Source: Myroides marinus
Lineage (GTDB): Bacteria; Bacteroidota; Bacteroidia; Flavobacteriales; Flavobacteriaceae
Direction: 5' to 3'
Length of the DNA: 64,000 bases
Assembly (NCBI RefSeq): GCF_900109075.1
Contig: NZ_FNYS01000013.1
Location: forward strand, 1 to 64,000
This document shows, in pieces, positions 54,365 to 63,298 of this stretch; position 1 is the first letter of the stretch; each line of letters opens with the position of its first letter. Both the position numbers and the translations under genes were made by a program. The notes beneath the pieces are model-generated. The model was not told the DNA's origin and ran no database searches. It was given only the letters and a program-made list of their open reading frames with translations.

Positions 54365-54880
54365 ATGCACTCAAAAGTTTATGTTGGTACTTATGCTAAG
54401 TATAACAATGGTTCAATTAAAGGACAATGGATAGAGCTTAATAACTTTAGTTCTATTGAGGAGTTTTATGAGTTCTGCTCAGAACTACACGCTGATGAAA
54501 CAGATCCTGAATTTATGTTTCAAGATTGGGAAAACATTCCTTCTGAATTAATCTCTGAAAATAGTCTTTCAGAAAATATCTTTTCAATCATTGAAAAAGT
54601 ATCAGATTTAGATTATAAAACCTTAGAAGCTTTTTCAGCTTGGATAAGCATTAGTAATCCAAATATTGATTCTGATGATATAGACTCATTATTTGAATCA
54701 TTTGAAGATGATTATCAAGGATATTACAATAGTGAAGAAGATTTCGCTTATCAAATCATTGATGAATGCTATGATTTATCTGATTTTGTAAAATCATATT
54801 TTGATTATGAGAGCTTTGCTAGAGATTTATTTATGGGTGATTATACCTATGAAAATGGTCATATATTTAGAAATAGCTAA
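54365..54880 (+). CDS. ardA: Antirestriction protein ArdA
   Basis: A protein of 171 residues, strongly acidic. SKVYVGTYAKYNNGSIKGQW at the start and DPEFMFQDWENIPSELISE near residue 52 are the ArdA signatures. ArdA is an elongated DNA mimic that blocks type I restriction enzymes when a plasmid or transposon enters a new host. The frame runs from a TTG at 54353, but the ATG at 54365 fits the family start. It is transcribed alone with a terminator after it. Notable because the same window carries two type I systems. Confidence 0.93.
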   Translation: MHSKVYVGTYAKYNNGSIKGQWIELNNFSSIEEFYEFCSELHADETDPEFMFQDWENIPSELISENSLSENIFSIIEKVSDLDYKTLEAFSAWISISNPNIDSDDIDSLFESFEDDYQGYYNSEEDFAYQIIDECYDLSDFVKSYFDYESFARDLFMGDYTYENGHIFRNS

Positions 54881-54896
54881 TCATTCTTTGATTAGT

Positions 54897-54943
54897 ATAT
54901 ACCAAAAGAAGTTATCTGAATTAGATAACTTCTTTTGGTATAT
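54897..54943. terminator. Bidirectional terminator between ardA and topB
   Basis: ATACCAAAAGAAGTTATCT and AGATAACTTCTTTTGGTAT form a 19-bp perfect stem with a short loop between convergent genes. Confidence 0.9.
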
Positions 54944-54953
54944 TTAGTTTTAA

Positions 54954-57026
54954 TTACTTACTTTTAAACTCAAATCCAGTAGTACAATCTTCTTTTAGGT
55001 TAATATAAGCCTCAAATTTCTTTCCTGATTTACTTATCAATCCTTTTAGCAGTTTGGTTTTCCCCTGTTCAAGTAAATCTGTGATATCATCAATGGAGAG
55101 CTTAACGCCACAAATCTCTCTAAACAACACCCAATTACAATCAGTATCCAAACATTTAACGACCTTTTCTCTTAATTGAAGTGTATTTTGTTTACACTTT
55201 GGACAAGATAGATCATCTGTTTCTGTGACTGGCTTGATAGCTAAAAGCTCCGATGTTATCTCTGAAGTATAATCTTCAATCTGTCTGTGGAAATCTTCCA
55301 TATTGATCTTATTTTCTTCAATATCTTTAAAAGCTGATTCCCATTTAGCGGTTAACAGTACATCTGAGATAAGCTTATCCTTGACTATTTCATATACTTT
55401 GAGTCCTTTCTCTGTTGGAACAAGTGACTTGGCTTTTCTTATAATATAATCCCTATTTAAAAGCGTTTCAATAATAGACGCTCTTGTTGCTGCTGTTCCA
55501 ATTCCAACGTCTTTAATGACACTTTGAAGTGACTTATTTTCGACCTCTTTCGAGGCATTTTCCATAGCTGATAAAAGTGTACTCTCTGAATATAAAGCTT
55601 TTGGTCTTGTTGATTTCTCAAGAGTTTTAACTTCTTTTATCTTTAGTTTATCTCCTTGTTTTAAATCAGGTAGATCTATTACTACCTCTTCATTGGTAGA
55701 TAACTCCTTTCTTACTTCTCTCCATCCAAACTCTATTATTGAAGACGATTTAAAACTAAACTCATAATCTAAAATATTTAAAGTTACCTCTGTTTGCTTT
55801 TTTACACAAGGTTCAAATACCACTTCCCATACTCTTTGAGCAATCAAATGATAAATACTCTCTTCTTTAGCGCTAATAGCTGAAGGAAGTCTGTCTGTGG
55901 TTAATAGTCCATGATGATCCGTTACCTTTACATCATTAACTATCTTCTTATTAAGCCTTGATAGCTTTAGTTTTAAAAGAAGATTACTGTATCTACTATC
56001 ATCAGAGAGAACCTTTAATAGATTAGCAACCTCAGACCATAAATCCTCTGGAATGTATTTACTTGAAGTTCTTGGATAGGTTATAAACTTCTTTTCATAC
56101 AAGCTCTGAGCAATACTGAGTGTTTCATCTGCTGAGAATCCAAAGAGTTCATTGGCTCTTTTTTGAAGTGAGGTTAAATCAAAAAGAAGTGGGGACTCTT
56201 CCTTGATTGTCTTGGTTTCTACTTTTTGTATTTTAACTTCACTTTGTTTTTGAATGAGTTTAAACGTTTGTTCTGCCCTTTGTTTATCATCCCATTTATC
56301 GTTTGAGAATGATTTAAATAAAACACCATCCTGTGAGTGTTGAAGCTCTATTTGATAGTACTGTTTCTTTTTAAAAGAAGTATTCTCCAAGTACCGTTTA
56401 CAGATAAGACTGAGCGTTGGAGTTTGTACTCTACCAACTGAATACACTGAGTCATTCATTGAAACTGTTAGTGCTTGTGAGGCGTTTATACCTACAAGCC
56501 AATCTGCTCTACTTCTACTGTGGCCAGCTCTAAAAAGTCCTTCAAATTCACTTCCTTCTTTTAGATTCTGTAAACCATTTTTAATAGCTTTTTCAGTTAG
56601 TGAACTTATCCACAACCTTTTAAAAGGCTTATCGCAATTTAGATACTGGTAGATATAGCGAAAGATAAGCTCTCCTTCCCTGCCTGCATCAGTAGCTACA
56701 ATAATCTCAGAACACCTTTTAAAGAGTCTATCAATGACTTTAAGCTGTTTTAAAGCACTTGGATCAGAAGTATATTTGTTTACTTTTTTAATCTTTCTTG
56801 GAAGTAACAAATATGACCTTGGTAAGATTGGCAAAGCCTCTCTTTTAAAACCTTGAAACCCATAATCCTCAGGCATGGCAAGTGAAACTAAATGACCAAT
56901 AGCCCAAGTAACACAATATCCATTGCCTTCTATATATCCATCTTTTTTTGTTTTGGCTCCAACAAGCATAGCTATCTCCCTAGCTACACTTGGTTTTTCT
57001 GCAAGAATTACAATCATAGTTTTCAA
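54954..57026 (-). CDS. topB: DNA topoisomerase III (type IA)
   Basis: A protein of 690 residues. The toprim domain begins ILAEKPSVAREIA with DAGREGELIFRYIY near residue 109; the active-site tyrosine is in KFITYPRTSSKYI near residue 313. A C-terminal zinc finger (CPKCKQNTLQL...CLDTDCNWVLF, about 605-635) remains. Conjugative elements of this class carry such topB genes (Exc in CTnDOT), where it relaxes or decatenates DNA during excision or transfer. It starts 2 bases after the DUF3945 gene in the same operon. Confidence 0.95.
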   Translation of the reverse strand: MKTMIVILAEKPSVAREIAMLVGAKTKKDGYIEGNGYCVTWAIGHLVSLAMPEDYGFQGFKREALPILPRSYLLLPRKIKKVNKYTSDPSALKQLKVIDRLFKRCSEIIVATDAGREGELIFRYIYQYLNCDKPFKRLWISSLTEKAIKNGLQNLKEGSEFEGLFRAGHSRSRADWLVGINASQALTVSMNDSVYSVGRVQTPTLSLICKRYLENTSFKKKQYYQIELQHSQDGVLFKSFSNDKWDDKQRAEQTFKLIQKQSEVKIQKVETKTIKEESPLLFDLTSLQKRANELFGFSADETLSIAQSLYEKKFITYPRTSSKYIPEDLWSEVANLLKVLSDDSRYSNLLLKLKLSRLNKKIVNDVKVTDHHGLLTTDRLPSAISAKEESIYHLIAQRVWEVVFEPCVKKQTEVTLNILDYEFSFKSSSIIEFGWREVRKELSTNEEVVIDLPDLKQGDKLKIKEVKTLEKSTRPKALYSESTLLSAMENASKEVENKSLQSVIKDVGIGTAATRASIIETLLNRDYIIRKAKSLVPTEKGLKVYEIVKDKLISDVLLTAKWESAFKDIEENKINMEDFHRQIEDYTSEITSELLAIKPVTETDDLSCPKCKQNTLQLREKVVKCLDTDCNWVLFREICGVKLSIDDITDLLEQGKTKLLKGLISKSGKKFEAYINLKEDCTTGFEFKSK

Positions 57027-57028
57027 GG

Positions 57029-58348
57029 TTAGATTTTACGCCCTTTTGATTTTTTAGGCTCATCCGTTTGTTTTTCCGATTTCGACTGAGTTTTTGATTG
57101 TTCTTCTTTGATTGGGTTTTGAAAAGAAAAATCAGCTTTCTTAGTTTCTTTGTTATACGTCACATAGCCTTGATAAGGATTACCCCTTTTGTCAATAAGA
57201 TCTTTGATATAAACCGATTTTCCCTCTAATAATTCTGCTTGTTCTTTATCAGTAAGTTCTTTTCCTCTAAAGGTTTTCAAATTATCTGATAACTGAGATT
57301 GATTTGATGTTTGACTCTGTGCTTGCGATTGTTTGTTGGTATTATCAAATAAAAACTCAATATGTCCCTTAGCTGCATTATACTGAATTTCTGCATTAAA
57401 TAGATTTCCTTTGGCTGAGGTCATTCCCTCTACAAGTAATGGTTTACCCTCTTTCAAAGTCTGAAGTTGTTCTTCACTAAGTATAATTCCTTTTACTTCC
57501 TTAGGTAGTTGCATTTTTTCAACTCTTGTAACTACAAGGTTATTAGTGAGTCTGTCCACACTTACCACGGATGGAATCTTCTCTTTAGTAGTAGGATGTG
57601 TTAGTTCCACTACTCTACCCATATTACCAGTTTTTAAAAGATTGTGCTTATCTTGTTTTGAAAACTCATGACCGTATAAAGGAACGTTGAGATTTGGATA
57701 TTTCTTAACTCCTTCTAAGGCCATTACAACTTTGCCATCAGCATTTTTCTGAAGCGAAAGTCTCGCATCAAGAGAAAAAACAGCAGAGCCTAAATCAAGA
57801 TTGACAGCTACTAAATCTTTTGTTTTATAACCTTTTAAGAGAGGATCTAAAAGATCCATTTCTTGAAGCTTTTCTTTGGAAAGTCCTAACCTTGAGAGTG
57901 AATCCCAGTCAATATCTTTTATATCGAATTTATTAGAATTATACAGACATTCTTCTTTTGTGGGTTCTGCTACTTTGTTTTCTTTCTTTTGTTCTTTACC
58001 AACGTCAGATACTTGGTGTTTTAAAAACAACTCATGCGTAGGTCCTGATTGATTTAACTCCTTTTGCATTTGATTTGCCATCTTGATGGTCAAAAGCTCC
58101 GGAACTCTAAAAAAAGTAAATTGTGTTGGATTTTTAAGTTGGCTAAAAAAATTAGAAAAGAAGTTTGAAAAGAAATCTCCATTACGATCAACTTTTAAAA
58201 ATTGATTTTGATTCTTTTTAGTAGCTGGGACTGTTTCAAGTTTACCATCTTTATCTAATCCCTTTACTACTTGAATTTTATTTTTTGTTTTGTCATTAAC
58301 AAGAAGCACATCATGCTCTACTTGTCTTTGTGTGTTTTCTGTACTCAT
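57029..58348 (-). CDS. DUF4099/DUF3945-domain protein
   Basis: A protein of 439 residues, highly charged, low-complexity at both ends (last 25 residues K/E/Q rich). DUF4099-like WDSLSRLGLSKEKLQEMDLL near residue 151; three DUF3945-like units follow: GYKTKDLVAVNLDLGS near 175, ILSEEQLQTLKEGKPLLVEGM near 287 and LTDKEQAELLEGKSVYIKDL near 371. Function is unknown, but the family always accompanies topB in Bacteroides conjugative transposons, suggesting a role in DNA processing or as a transferred protein. Confidence 0.9.
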   Translation of the reverse strand: MSTENTQRQVEHDVLLVNDKTKNKIQVVKGLDKDGKLETVPATKKNQNQFLKVDRNGDFFSNFFSNFFSQLKNPTQFTFFRVPELLTIKMANQMQKELNQSGPTHELFLKHQVSDVGKEQKKENKVAEPTKEECLYNSNKFDIKDIDWDSLSRLGLSKEKLQEMDLLDPLLKGYKTKDLVAVNLDLGSAVFSLDARLSLQKNADGKVVMALEGVKKYPNLNVPLYGHEFSKQDKHNLLKTGNMGRVVELTHPTTKEKIPSVVSVDRLTNNLVVTRVEKMQLPKEVKGIILSEEQLQTLKEGKPLLVEGMTSAKGNLFNAEIQYNAAKGHIEFLFDNTNKQSQAQSQTSNQSQLSDNLKTFRGKELTDKEQAELLEGKSVYIKDLIDKRGNPYQGYVTYNKETKKADFSFQNPIKEEQSKTQSKSEKQTDEPKKSKGRKI

Positions 58349-58449
58349 AATACATAGTTTTAAATGATTAAAAACTTAAAACTAAAGCCAAGATACTTTG
58401 CAAAGTAAATAGTCTGTTTTAAAGGTTACTCTTGGCCTTTAGCTGCTAT

Positions 58450-58746
58450 TTACATCTTGCGTACAGGATGTTTAAAACATTCTCTGATAAACTGATTTAC
58501 ATCTGAACGCTTGTAGTAAAGTTTACCACTAATTGTATAATAAGGGAGTTTGCCATCAGATCGATAACGTTGTAATGAACGTGGACTTATTTTTAATAAC
58601 TGTAAAACATCTTGGTTATCTAAAAGCTCTTCTCCATCTATAGTTTGAGTTTTTATAGGGAGTTCTTTTATATGTTCTGACAAATGATCGAAGCGTGTCA
58701 TAATACGCTCCATCCATAAAAAGAATTCTGTGCGATCTATATTCAT
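58450..58746 (-). CDS. Helix-turn-helix regulator or excisionase
   Basis: A protein of 98 residues. The LDNQDVLQLLKISPRSLQRYRSD helix-turn-helix and YYTISGKLYYKRSDVNQF wing are typical of MerR/excisionase-like HTH_17 proteins that regulate or help excise Bacteroides elements. It is the upstream gene of the topB operon, separated from it by 100 bases, with candidate operators just upstream. Confidence 0.88.
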   Translation of the reverse strand: MNIDRTEFFLWMERIMTRFDHLSEHIKELPIKTQTIDGEELLDNQDVLQLLKISPRSLQRYRSDGKLPYYTISGKLYYKRSDVNQFIRECFKHPVRKM

Positions 58747-58776
58747 AATGTTAGAATTTAATGGGTTAATTAAATT

Positions 58777-58788
58777 TGTTAGCTAACA
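58777..58788. promoter_or_regulatory. Palindrome upstream of the HTH gene
   Basis: TGTTAGCTAACA is a perfect 12-bp palindrome 31 bases before the HTH start codon. Its size and position fit an operator for the HTH protein. The binding is inferred. Confidence 0.45.
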
Positions 58789-58800
58789 TTACAAAAGAAC

Positions 58801-58831
58801 AAAGCTTGGCAAGATAAATCTGCCAAGCTTT
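58801..58831. repeat. Perfect 11-bp inverted repeat
   Basis: AAAGCTTGGCA and TGCCAAGCTTT are perfect inverted copies with a 9-base spacer, followed by a further TTTGCCAA. It has no T run, so it is a candidate regulator or recombinase site rather than a terminator. Confidence 0.6.
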
Positions 58832-58937
58832 GCCAATGGGTATGTTTTATTGCTATAAATATTAGCAAAAAATAATTTAAATAATGAATATAATGAAGTA
58901 TGTTAGTAACAGTTAACCTTTAAAAAATTAAAATATT

Positions 58938-59063
58938 ATGGGATTAAAACCAGGACCTAAAAGAACCGCTATTTCAACAGGAGAGCCAGATAAACGTCAA
59001 AGAGACAATAAAGACACTCCAGGTAACACACCTTCTCTTAAACCACCTAAACGTAGTAAATAA
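58938..59063 (+). CDS. 41-residue basic proline-rich peptide
   Basis: MGLKPGPKRTAISTGEPDK continues to a C-terminal PSLKPPKRSK; 41 residues, strongly basic, with many prolines and glycines, probably disordered. The coding case is the ATG preceded by an A-rich leader, a stop 16 bases before a strong terminator, and an isolated position with clean ends. It could bind nucleic acid or be a toxin, antitoxin or small regulator. No family is recognised; there is a fair chance that it is a real small gene. Confidence 0.6.
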   Translation: MGLKPGPKRTAISTGEPDKRQRDNKDTPGNTPSLKPPKRSK

Positions 59064-59078
59064 AATGACTATGACTAA

Positions 59079-59114
59079 TTAAAAAGCACCGTTTTCTGAA
59101 ACAGTGCTTTTTTA
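59079..59114 (+). terminator. Terminator after the small peptide gene
   Basis: AAAAAGCACCGTTT and AAACAGTGCTTTTTT pair over about 13 bases with one mismatch and end in a T run. Confidence 0.85.
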
Positions 59115-59118
59115 ATAT

Positions 59119-59126
59119 TACTTTTG
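59119..59126 (+). promoter_or_regulatory. -7 box of the PRTase-NADAR operon
   Basis: TACTTTTG fits the Bacteroidetes -7 consensus TAnnTTTG. It lies 38 bases before the ATG at 59164. The -33 TTTG is not clear. Confidence 0.35.
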
Positions 59127-59163
59127 TCTATATTAACTCTAATCAAAATTAAAATAATACTTT

Positions 59164-60207
59164 ATGGAGGAAGTTATAAGGAAAATACATACAGTAATTG
59201 AGGATTATAGAAATCATGATGGTATATATATTACCCCTGAACATATAGCTAATTGGGCTAATCAATTTGGAGATCATAATGAGTTTGTTTTAAATGAAAT
59301 ACTTGAAATATTACCTAAGGTTTATATCTCAAGAAACAAAGCAAAAGAATATATAAAACAACATATTGATGCTTATATTAATCTTTATAAATATACCAAT
59401 GTATCAACTTTCCTTAGTGACACAGAGTTTCTAAACATGCAACTACCTCATAAAAGTCAACCAGCTATTCTAATGCTTCTTGAAGAAGTACTAAATGAAG
59501 TATATGGTGAATCTTATTTGAGATACACAACCTATCCTAAGATCAATTACATTTATTTCGATGATATTTTAGCCTCAGGAAGCACTGTAGGAAATCATAT
59601 TCTTACTTGGTTACATCAACAAGATACACATGGTAGAGCAAATCATGAAAAAATAAGCAATAAAGAAATTAGACTTTCAATTAGTTTGTTTTGTAAACAT
59701 GTTTGGGGGTTTTCATTTCAGAAATATCGTATTATCAAAGAATTTGGTGACAAAACAGAAAGAAAAATTAATTGGTACTGGAACTATGAAGCTCAAAACC
59801 ATGCTAAATTTAATAATCAACAACTAAATATAGCCAAACCAGTTAAAGGAGATAATATTACTATCAATACTTATTTCGCATCATTAACAGCTACTAAATA
59901 TGATGATTATGCTTTCCGAAAAGTTAACACACCTATTAATGAGTATTTCTTTACAAATAAAGAAAATAGAATTAAATTTGAGAATATCTTAGTAGAAAAG
60001 GGAATTGAAATCATTGGTATGATTAAAGGTGAAGTAAAACCAAATATACGTCCACTTGGTCTTATAAATCCAAGTTATAAGATTTTAGGATTAGGAACAC
60101 ACTTTTTTACTTGGCGTAATATTCCAAATAATAGCCCGTTAGTATATTGGTGGGAAGTATCAGGACATGACTGGATACCATTATTTTCTGTTGCAAACAG
60201 AGGTTAG
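59164..60207 (+). CDS. Phosphoribosyltransferase-like protein (PRTase-CE type)
   Basis: A protein of 347 residues. The PRPP-binding motif of type I phosphoribosyltransferases appears as YIYFDDILASGSTVGNH (about residues 127-143), matching the two acidic residues plus SGST loop. An N-terminal helical domain (about 1-100) and a C-terminal 170-residue domain (INTYFASLTATKYDDYAF, FFTWRNIPNNSPLVYWW) complete it. The family is related to predicted PRTase-CE proteins of conflict systems; a role in modifying a nucleotide or transferring a base or ribose is the family expectation. It begins a two-gene operon with the NADAR gene 27 bases downstream. A housekeeping purine or pyrimidine PRTase is unlikely because of the long flanking domains. 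Confidence 0.75.
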   Translation: MEEVIRKIHTVIEDYRNHDGIYITPEHIANWANQFGDHNEFVLNEILEILPKVYISRNKAKEYIKQHIDAYINLYKYTNVSTFLSDTEFLNMQLPHKSQPAILMLLEEVLNEVYGESYLRYTTYPKINYIYFDDILASGSTVGNHILTWLHQQDTHGRANHEKISNKEIRLSISLFCKHVWGFSFQKYRIIKEFGDKTERKINWYWNYEAQNHAKFNNQQLNIAKPVKGDNITINTYFASLTATKYDDYAFRKVNTPINEYFFTNKENRIKFENILVEKGIEIIGMIKGEVKPNIRPLGLINPSYKILGLGTHFFTWRNIPNNSPLVYWWEVSGHDWIPLFSVANRG

Positions 60208-60234
60208 TTTCTATTAATTTTATATCTTCGTATT

Positions 60235-60852
60235 ATGAATCTTAAAGTAAGAGAGTACAAAACTAAAGAGGTTATCACATTTGCTAAGACAAGTGATAAA
60301 TTTGGTGGGCTATCTAATATGGCTCCAGGATATTCTTTGTTTGTAAATGAAGTAAATATCCAAAGCTCTGAACTACTATATCAAGCATTCCGTTTTTCAT
60401 TATTTCCTTCAATTCAAGAAGAGATTTTTAGAACAGAAAACCCAATGGATGCCAAAAAGATTAGTCGAAAATATAATAACTATTCACGACAAGATTGGGA
60501 TCAAGTGAAATTCAAGATTATGAAATGGAGTCTTGAGGTAAAATTAATTCAAAACTATAAGAAATTTTCAGAGCTTTTATTAAGCACAGGAAATCTTCCA
60601 ATTGTGGAATATTCTGTTAAAGATGATATTTGGGGAGCTAAACCTACAGGAGAGAATACTTTAATTGGAGTAAATGCACTTGGTCGATTGTTAATGGAAT
60701 TAAGAGAGAAAATTTTGAGTGGTCAAATACACTCGGAAAGTGTAATATACCCTCTTGATATTTCTGCATTTTTATTATTTAATAAGCCTATTGGAGAAGT
60801 TTATAATGATTCTTATTTCATAGAAGATTTGGATGAAATTTATGCCTATTAG
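60235..60852 (+). CDS. NADAR-domain protein (YbiA-like)
   Basis: A protein of 205 residues. Signatures of the NADAR fold: KFGGLSNMAPGYSLFVNEV near residue 21, SSELLYQAFRFSLFP near 42, NPMDAKKISRKY near 70, and the final DIWGAKPTGENTLIGVNALG near residue 137. NADAR proteins act on N-glycosidic bonds of NAD-derived or ADP-ribosylated substrates; some reverse guanine ADP-ribosylation of DNA by DarT1. Paired with the PRTase-like gene, it suggests a nucleotide-modifying toxin or defence pair. No DarT gene is in the window. Confidence 0.88.
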   Translation: MNLKVREYKTKEVITFAKTSDKFGGLSNMAPGYSLFVNEVNIQSSELLYQAFRFSLFPSIQEEIFRTENPMDAKKISRKYNNYSRQDWDQVKFKIMKWSLEVKLIQNYKKFSELLLSTGNLPIVEYSVKDDIWGAKPTGENTLIGVNALGRLLMELREKILSGQIHSESVIYPLDISAFLLFNKPIGEVYNDSYFIEDLDEIYAY

Positions 60853-60886
60853 AGATTAAGTATTTATCATTATAATATACTCATTT

Positions 60887-60932
60887 AAAAAAAACGTTGT
60901 CTGATTATAATTAATCAGACAACGTTTTTTTT
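60887..60932. terminator. Bidirectional terminator at the NADAR/DUF262 junction
   Basis: AAAAAACGTTGTCTGATTA and TAATCAGACAACGTTTTTT form an 18-bp perfect stem with A and T runs on either side, between convergent genes. Confidence 0.92.
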
Positions 60933-61002
60933 ATAATGGGTACCACTTCATCATAAAATATAGTTATACATTCGCTCATATAAAATCTATACATAAGATG
61001 GC

Positions 61003-63294
61003 TTACAATAATGAATCCAAACGCTTCTTAAATGAATTAAAATATTCTTCATCTACTTCTACATTATTACCATTCTTCAGTTCTATCAACATATCAACTA
61101 TCGTTCTTCGAATTGTTTCTTTATTCCAAACTTTATATTTAGAATAAATAACTAACCAAGTAATATAAAAATCTTGATAAGATCTTCTAAAAGTCTTAGA
61201 GTTTTTTACATTAAAAAACTCATTAACTGCATCTTTCTTTAAATGTCCCTCAAACAATTCTCCAAAAAAACAAATCAATTCTTCTGTTTTAGTAATAGAA
61301 TTAAGAAAAATTTCCTTCTCTGAAATATTTTCATCCAATTTACTTAAAAAATCAGTTATAGCAGATTTATTTTTAATCCTACAAGTTATTCTATCACTCC
61401 TCAAAAATAAACCTAGTACTTTATCATAAGAATTATGTTTTTCTAAATGAAAAACTAAATACGATAAAATGGTTACTAATTCTTCATTTTCCATTCTATC
61501 AGTTTTTCCCGATACTCTTTCCTTATTGTAGAACCAATCTATACTCTTATCAGTAATTTTTTTAATGTTATTAATTACATCATTATCAACAGTAGAATTC
61601 CACATTTCAAATGAATTATTATTTATTGGATAAGGTTTTTGATTTAATCTAATAAATAAATCTGTTGCTGAAAAATTATTATTAAGATTCTCCTCTATAA
61701 CTATTTCATCTATAACAAAATCTAATATTTTATCTTGTTCTAAAGGAGAAAACGAAGAATAATTCTTTCCATTTTTATCTAAAATTTTCAAACCTTTTAA
61801 TTTAAAATTATTATTTGACGAATAAGTAAGATTATTTGTTTCATTTATATATTGTTTCCCCAAAAAAGCGATAATAGATAAAAGTCTTTGCTGTCCATCA
61901 ATTACCTCTTTAATTCCGTCTTTACGTTTATAAATAAATATGGGAGGAAGGTTAATCCCTAATAATATACTTTCTATAATAGCGGATGCCTTTAAGATTG
62001 AAACTCTTTCTTGACGTTGGTATGAAGGACGAATCAAATATTTATAAGTTATCACGTCTGATAATATCTCCTCTATTGGTTTTGAAACAGGAGAAGGCTT
62101 ATTGATGCGCAAGCTTTCAAGATTACTTAATACATTTTCTGCATCTTTATCAGTCTGAGTCAATTTAATCAGATCTTCAGTAAAATCGTTTCTTTTAATA
62201 AAAAGTTCAAACTTAAATGATAATACACTTTCAAAAAAGGAAGCTACATTCTCAAATCTTTCAATTATATTTCTATAATAAAAAGAATTATCCTCCGAAT
62301 AAATATGTAGATTCGAATTAATATGTTGATACAACTTCTCATTTAAATCCATACTTAACACAGGAATCCCTTCTTGATCAAGTATTCTTATTGCCCAAAG
62401 GATACTCTCATTTATTAGTCTATTATTTTGGGCTAATCCTTTTTGAAAAAAATATTCATTAATAGCAAAAACATTTTCTATTTCATTCTTAAAGAGATCT
62501 AGCTCCAATTTCAAATCTTCAATTGTATTAATAAATGCTTGATATAAAATTGATAACGTTTCATTTCTCCTATTTCCTTGAGCATATCTCGAGATTGGAA
62601 AACGTGATAATACGAACGATTTTCTAAGAAAATCGATCATCCTTTCTTTTAATTCTATACTATCAACATCGTTATAAAAAAATGCCTTTTTAAATTTTGC
62701 ATAAAAAGAATCGTCATCAATTAATACTTTTTCAAATAAATTAGAAAGATTATCTGAATCGTATTTAGCTGAATCAACTTCTATTGAAGTTAGAGGTGTT
62801 ATACCTGTATTATACCTCCTAAAAATCTCTTTTTTTATTTTATCTTCTAAATTAGAATCTATTCCAACAATAACCTCAAACTCATAAACTCTAATATTAG
62901 AGTTCCAAAAGATTTCTTTTATTTCATCTTTTAGTTTATTAAAATTTTGTTTTGCAAGGGCTGGCAATGATAATAGACCACGATCTATTAAAGAAAAATC
63001 ATTTTCTATAAATCTCTTTAGTGTTTCAAATCTTTGTCTACCATCAATCACTTCAATACTTGAACCTGATTTAAATAAAATAAGTGGAGGGATTTCTGTC
63101 CCTAAAAGTACACTTTCTATAAAAAAAGTTTGTTTTACATTATCCCAAACGTAATTACGTTGATAATAAGGTTTGTAATTAATTCTACGCAAATTTCTTT
63201 CACTCAATAAAGTTTTTATCGAGATGGTTCTAGGTGTAATCTTAAGACTACCTTTAAAAATATTTAAAAAACTATTTTCTGTTAAACTATACAT
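61003..63294 (-). CDS. Double DUF262 protein
   Basis: A protein of 763 residues with two DUF262 domains. Domain 1: NYKPYYQRNYVWDN near residue 38 and IEVIDGRQRFETL near 82 (Q to R in the DGQQR motif). Domain 2: YLIRPSYQRQERVS near residue 416 and KEVIDGQQRLLSI near 466. The remaining C-terminal 200 residues are helical, without a recognisable DUF1524 HNH. A duplicated GmrS-type module with one altered active-site-like motif suggests one domain for NTP hydrolysis and one for regulation. It lies 4 bases after the AbiC-like gene, so probably one operon starting beyond the window end. Likely antiphage restriction or abortive infection, by family. Confidence 0.82.
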   Translation of the reverse strand: MYSLTENSFLNIFKGSLKITPRTISIKTLLSERNLRRINYKPYYQRNYVWDNVKQTFFIESVLLGTEIPPLILFKSGSSIEVIDGRQRFETLKRFIENDFSLIDRGLLSLPALAKQNFNKLKDEIKEIFWNSNIRVYEFEVIVGIDSNLEDKIKKEIFRRYNTGITPLTSIEVDSAKYDSDNLSNLFEKVLIDDDSFYAKFKKAFFYNDVDSIELKERMIDFLRKSFVLSRFPISRYAQGNRRNETLSILYQAFINTIEDLKLELDLFKNEIENVFAINEYFFQKGLAQNNRLINESILWAIRILDQEGIPVLSMDLNEKLYQHINSNLHIYSEDNSFYYRNIIERFENVASFFESVLSFKFELFIKRNDFTEDLIKLTQTDKDAENVLSNLESLRINKPSPVSKPIEEILSDVITYKYLIRPSYQRQERVSILKASAIIESILLGINLPPIFIYKRKDGIKEVIDGQQRLLSIIAFLGKQYINETNNLTYSSNNNFKLKGLKILDKNGKNYSSFSPLEQDKILDFVIDEIVIEENLNNNFSATDLFIRLNQKPYPINNNSFEMWNSTVDNDVINNIKKITDKSIDWFYNKERVSGKTDRMENEELVTILSYLVFHLEKHNSYDKVLGLFLRSDRITCRIKNKSAITDFLSKLDENISEKEIFLNSITKTEELICFFGELFEGHLKKDAVNEFFNVKNSKTFRRSYQDFYITWLVIYSKYKVWNKETIRRTIVDMLIELKNGNNVEVDEEYFNSFKKRLDSLL

Positions 63295-63298
63295 ATTA

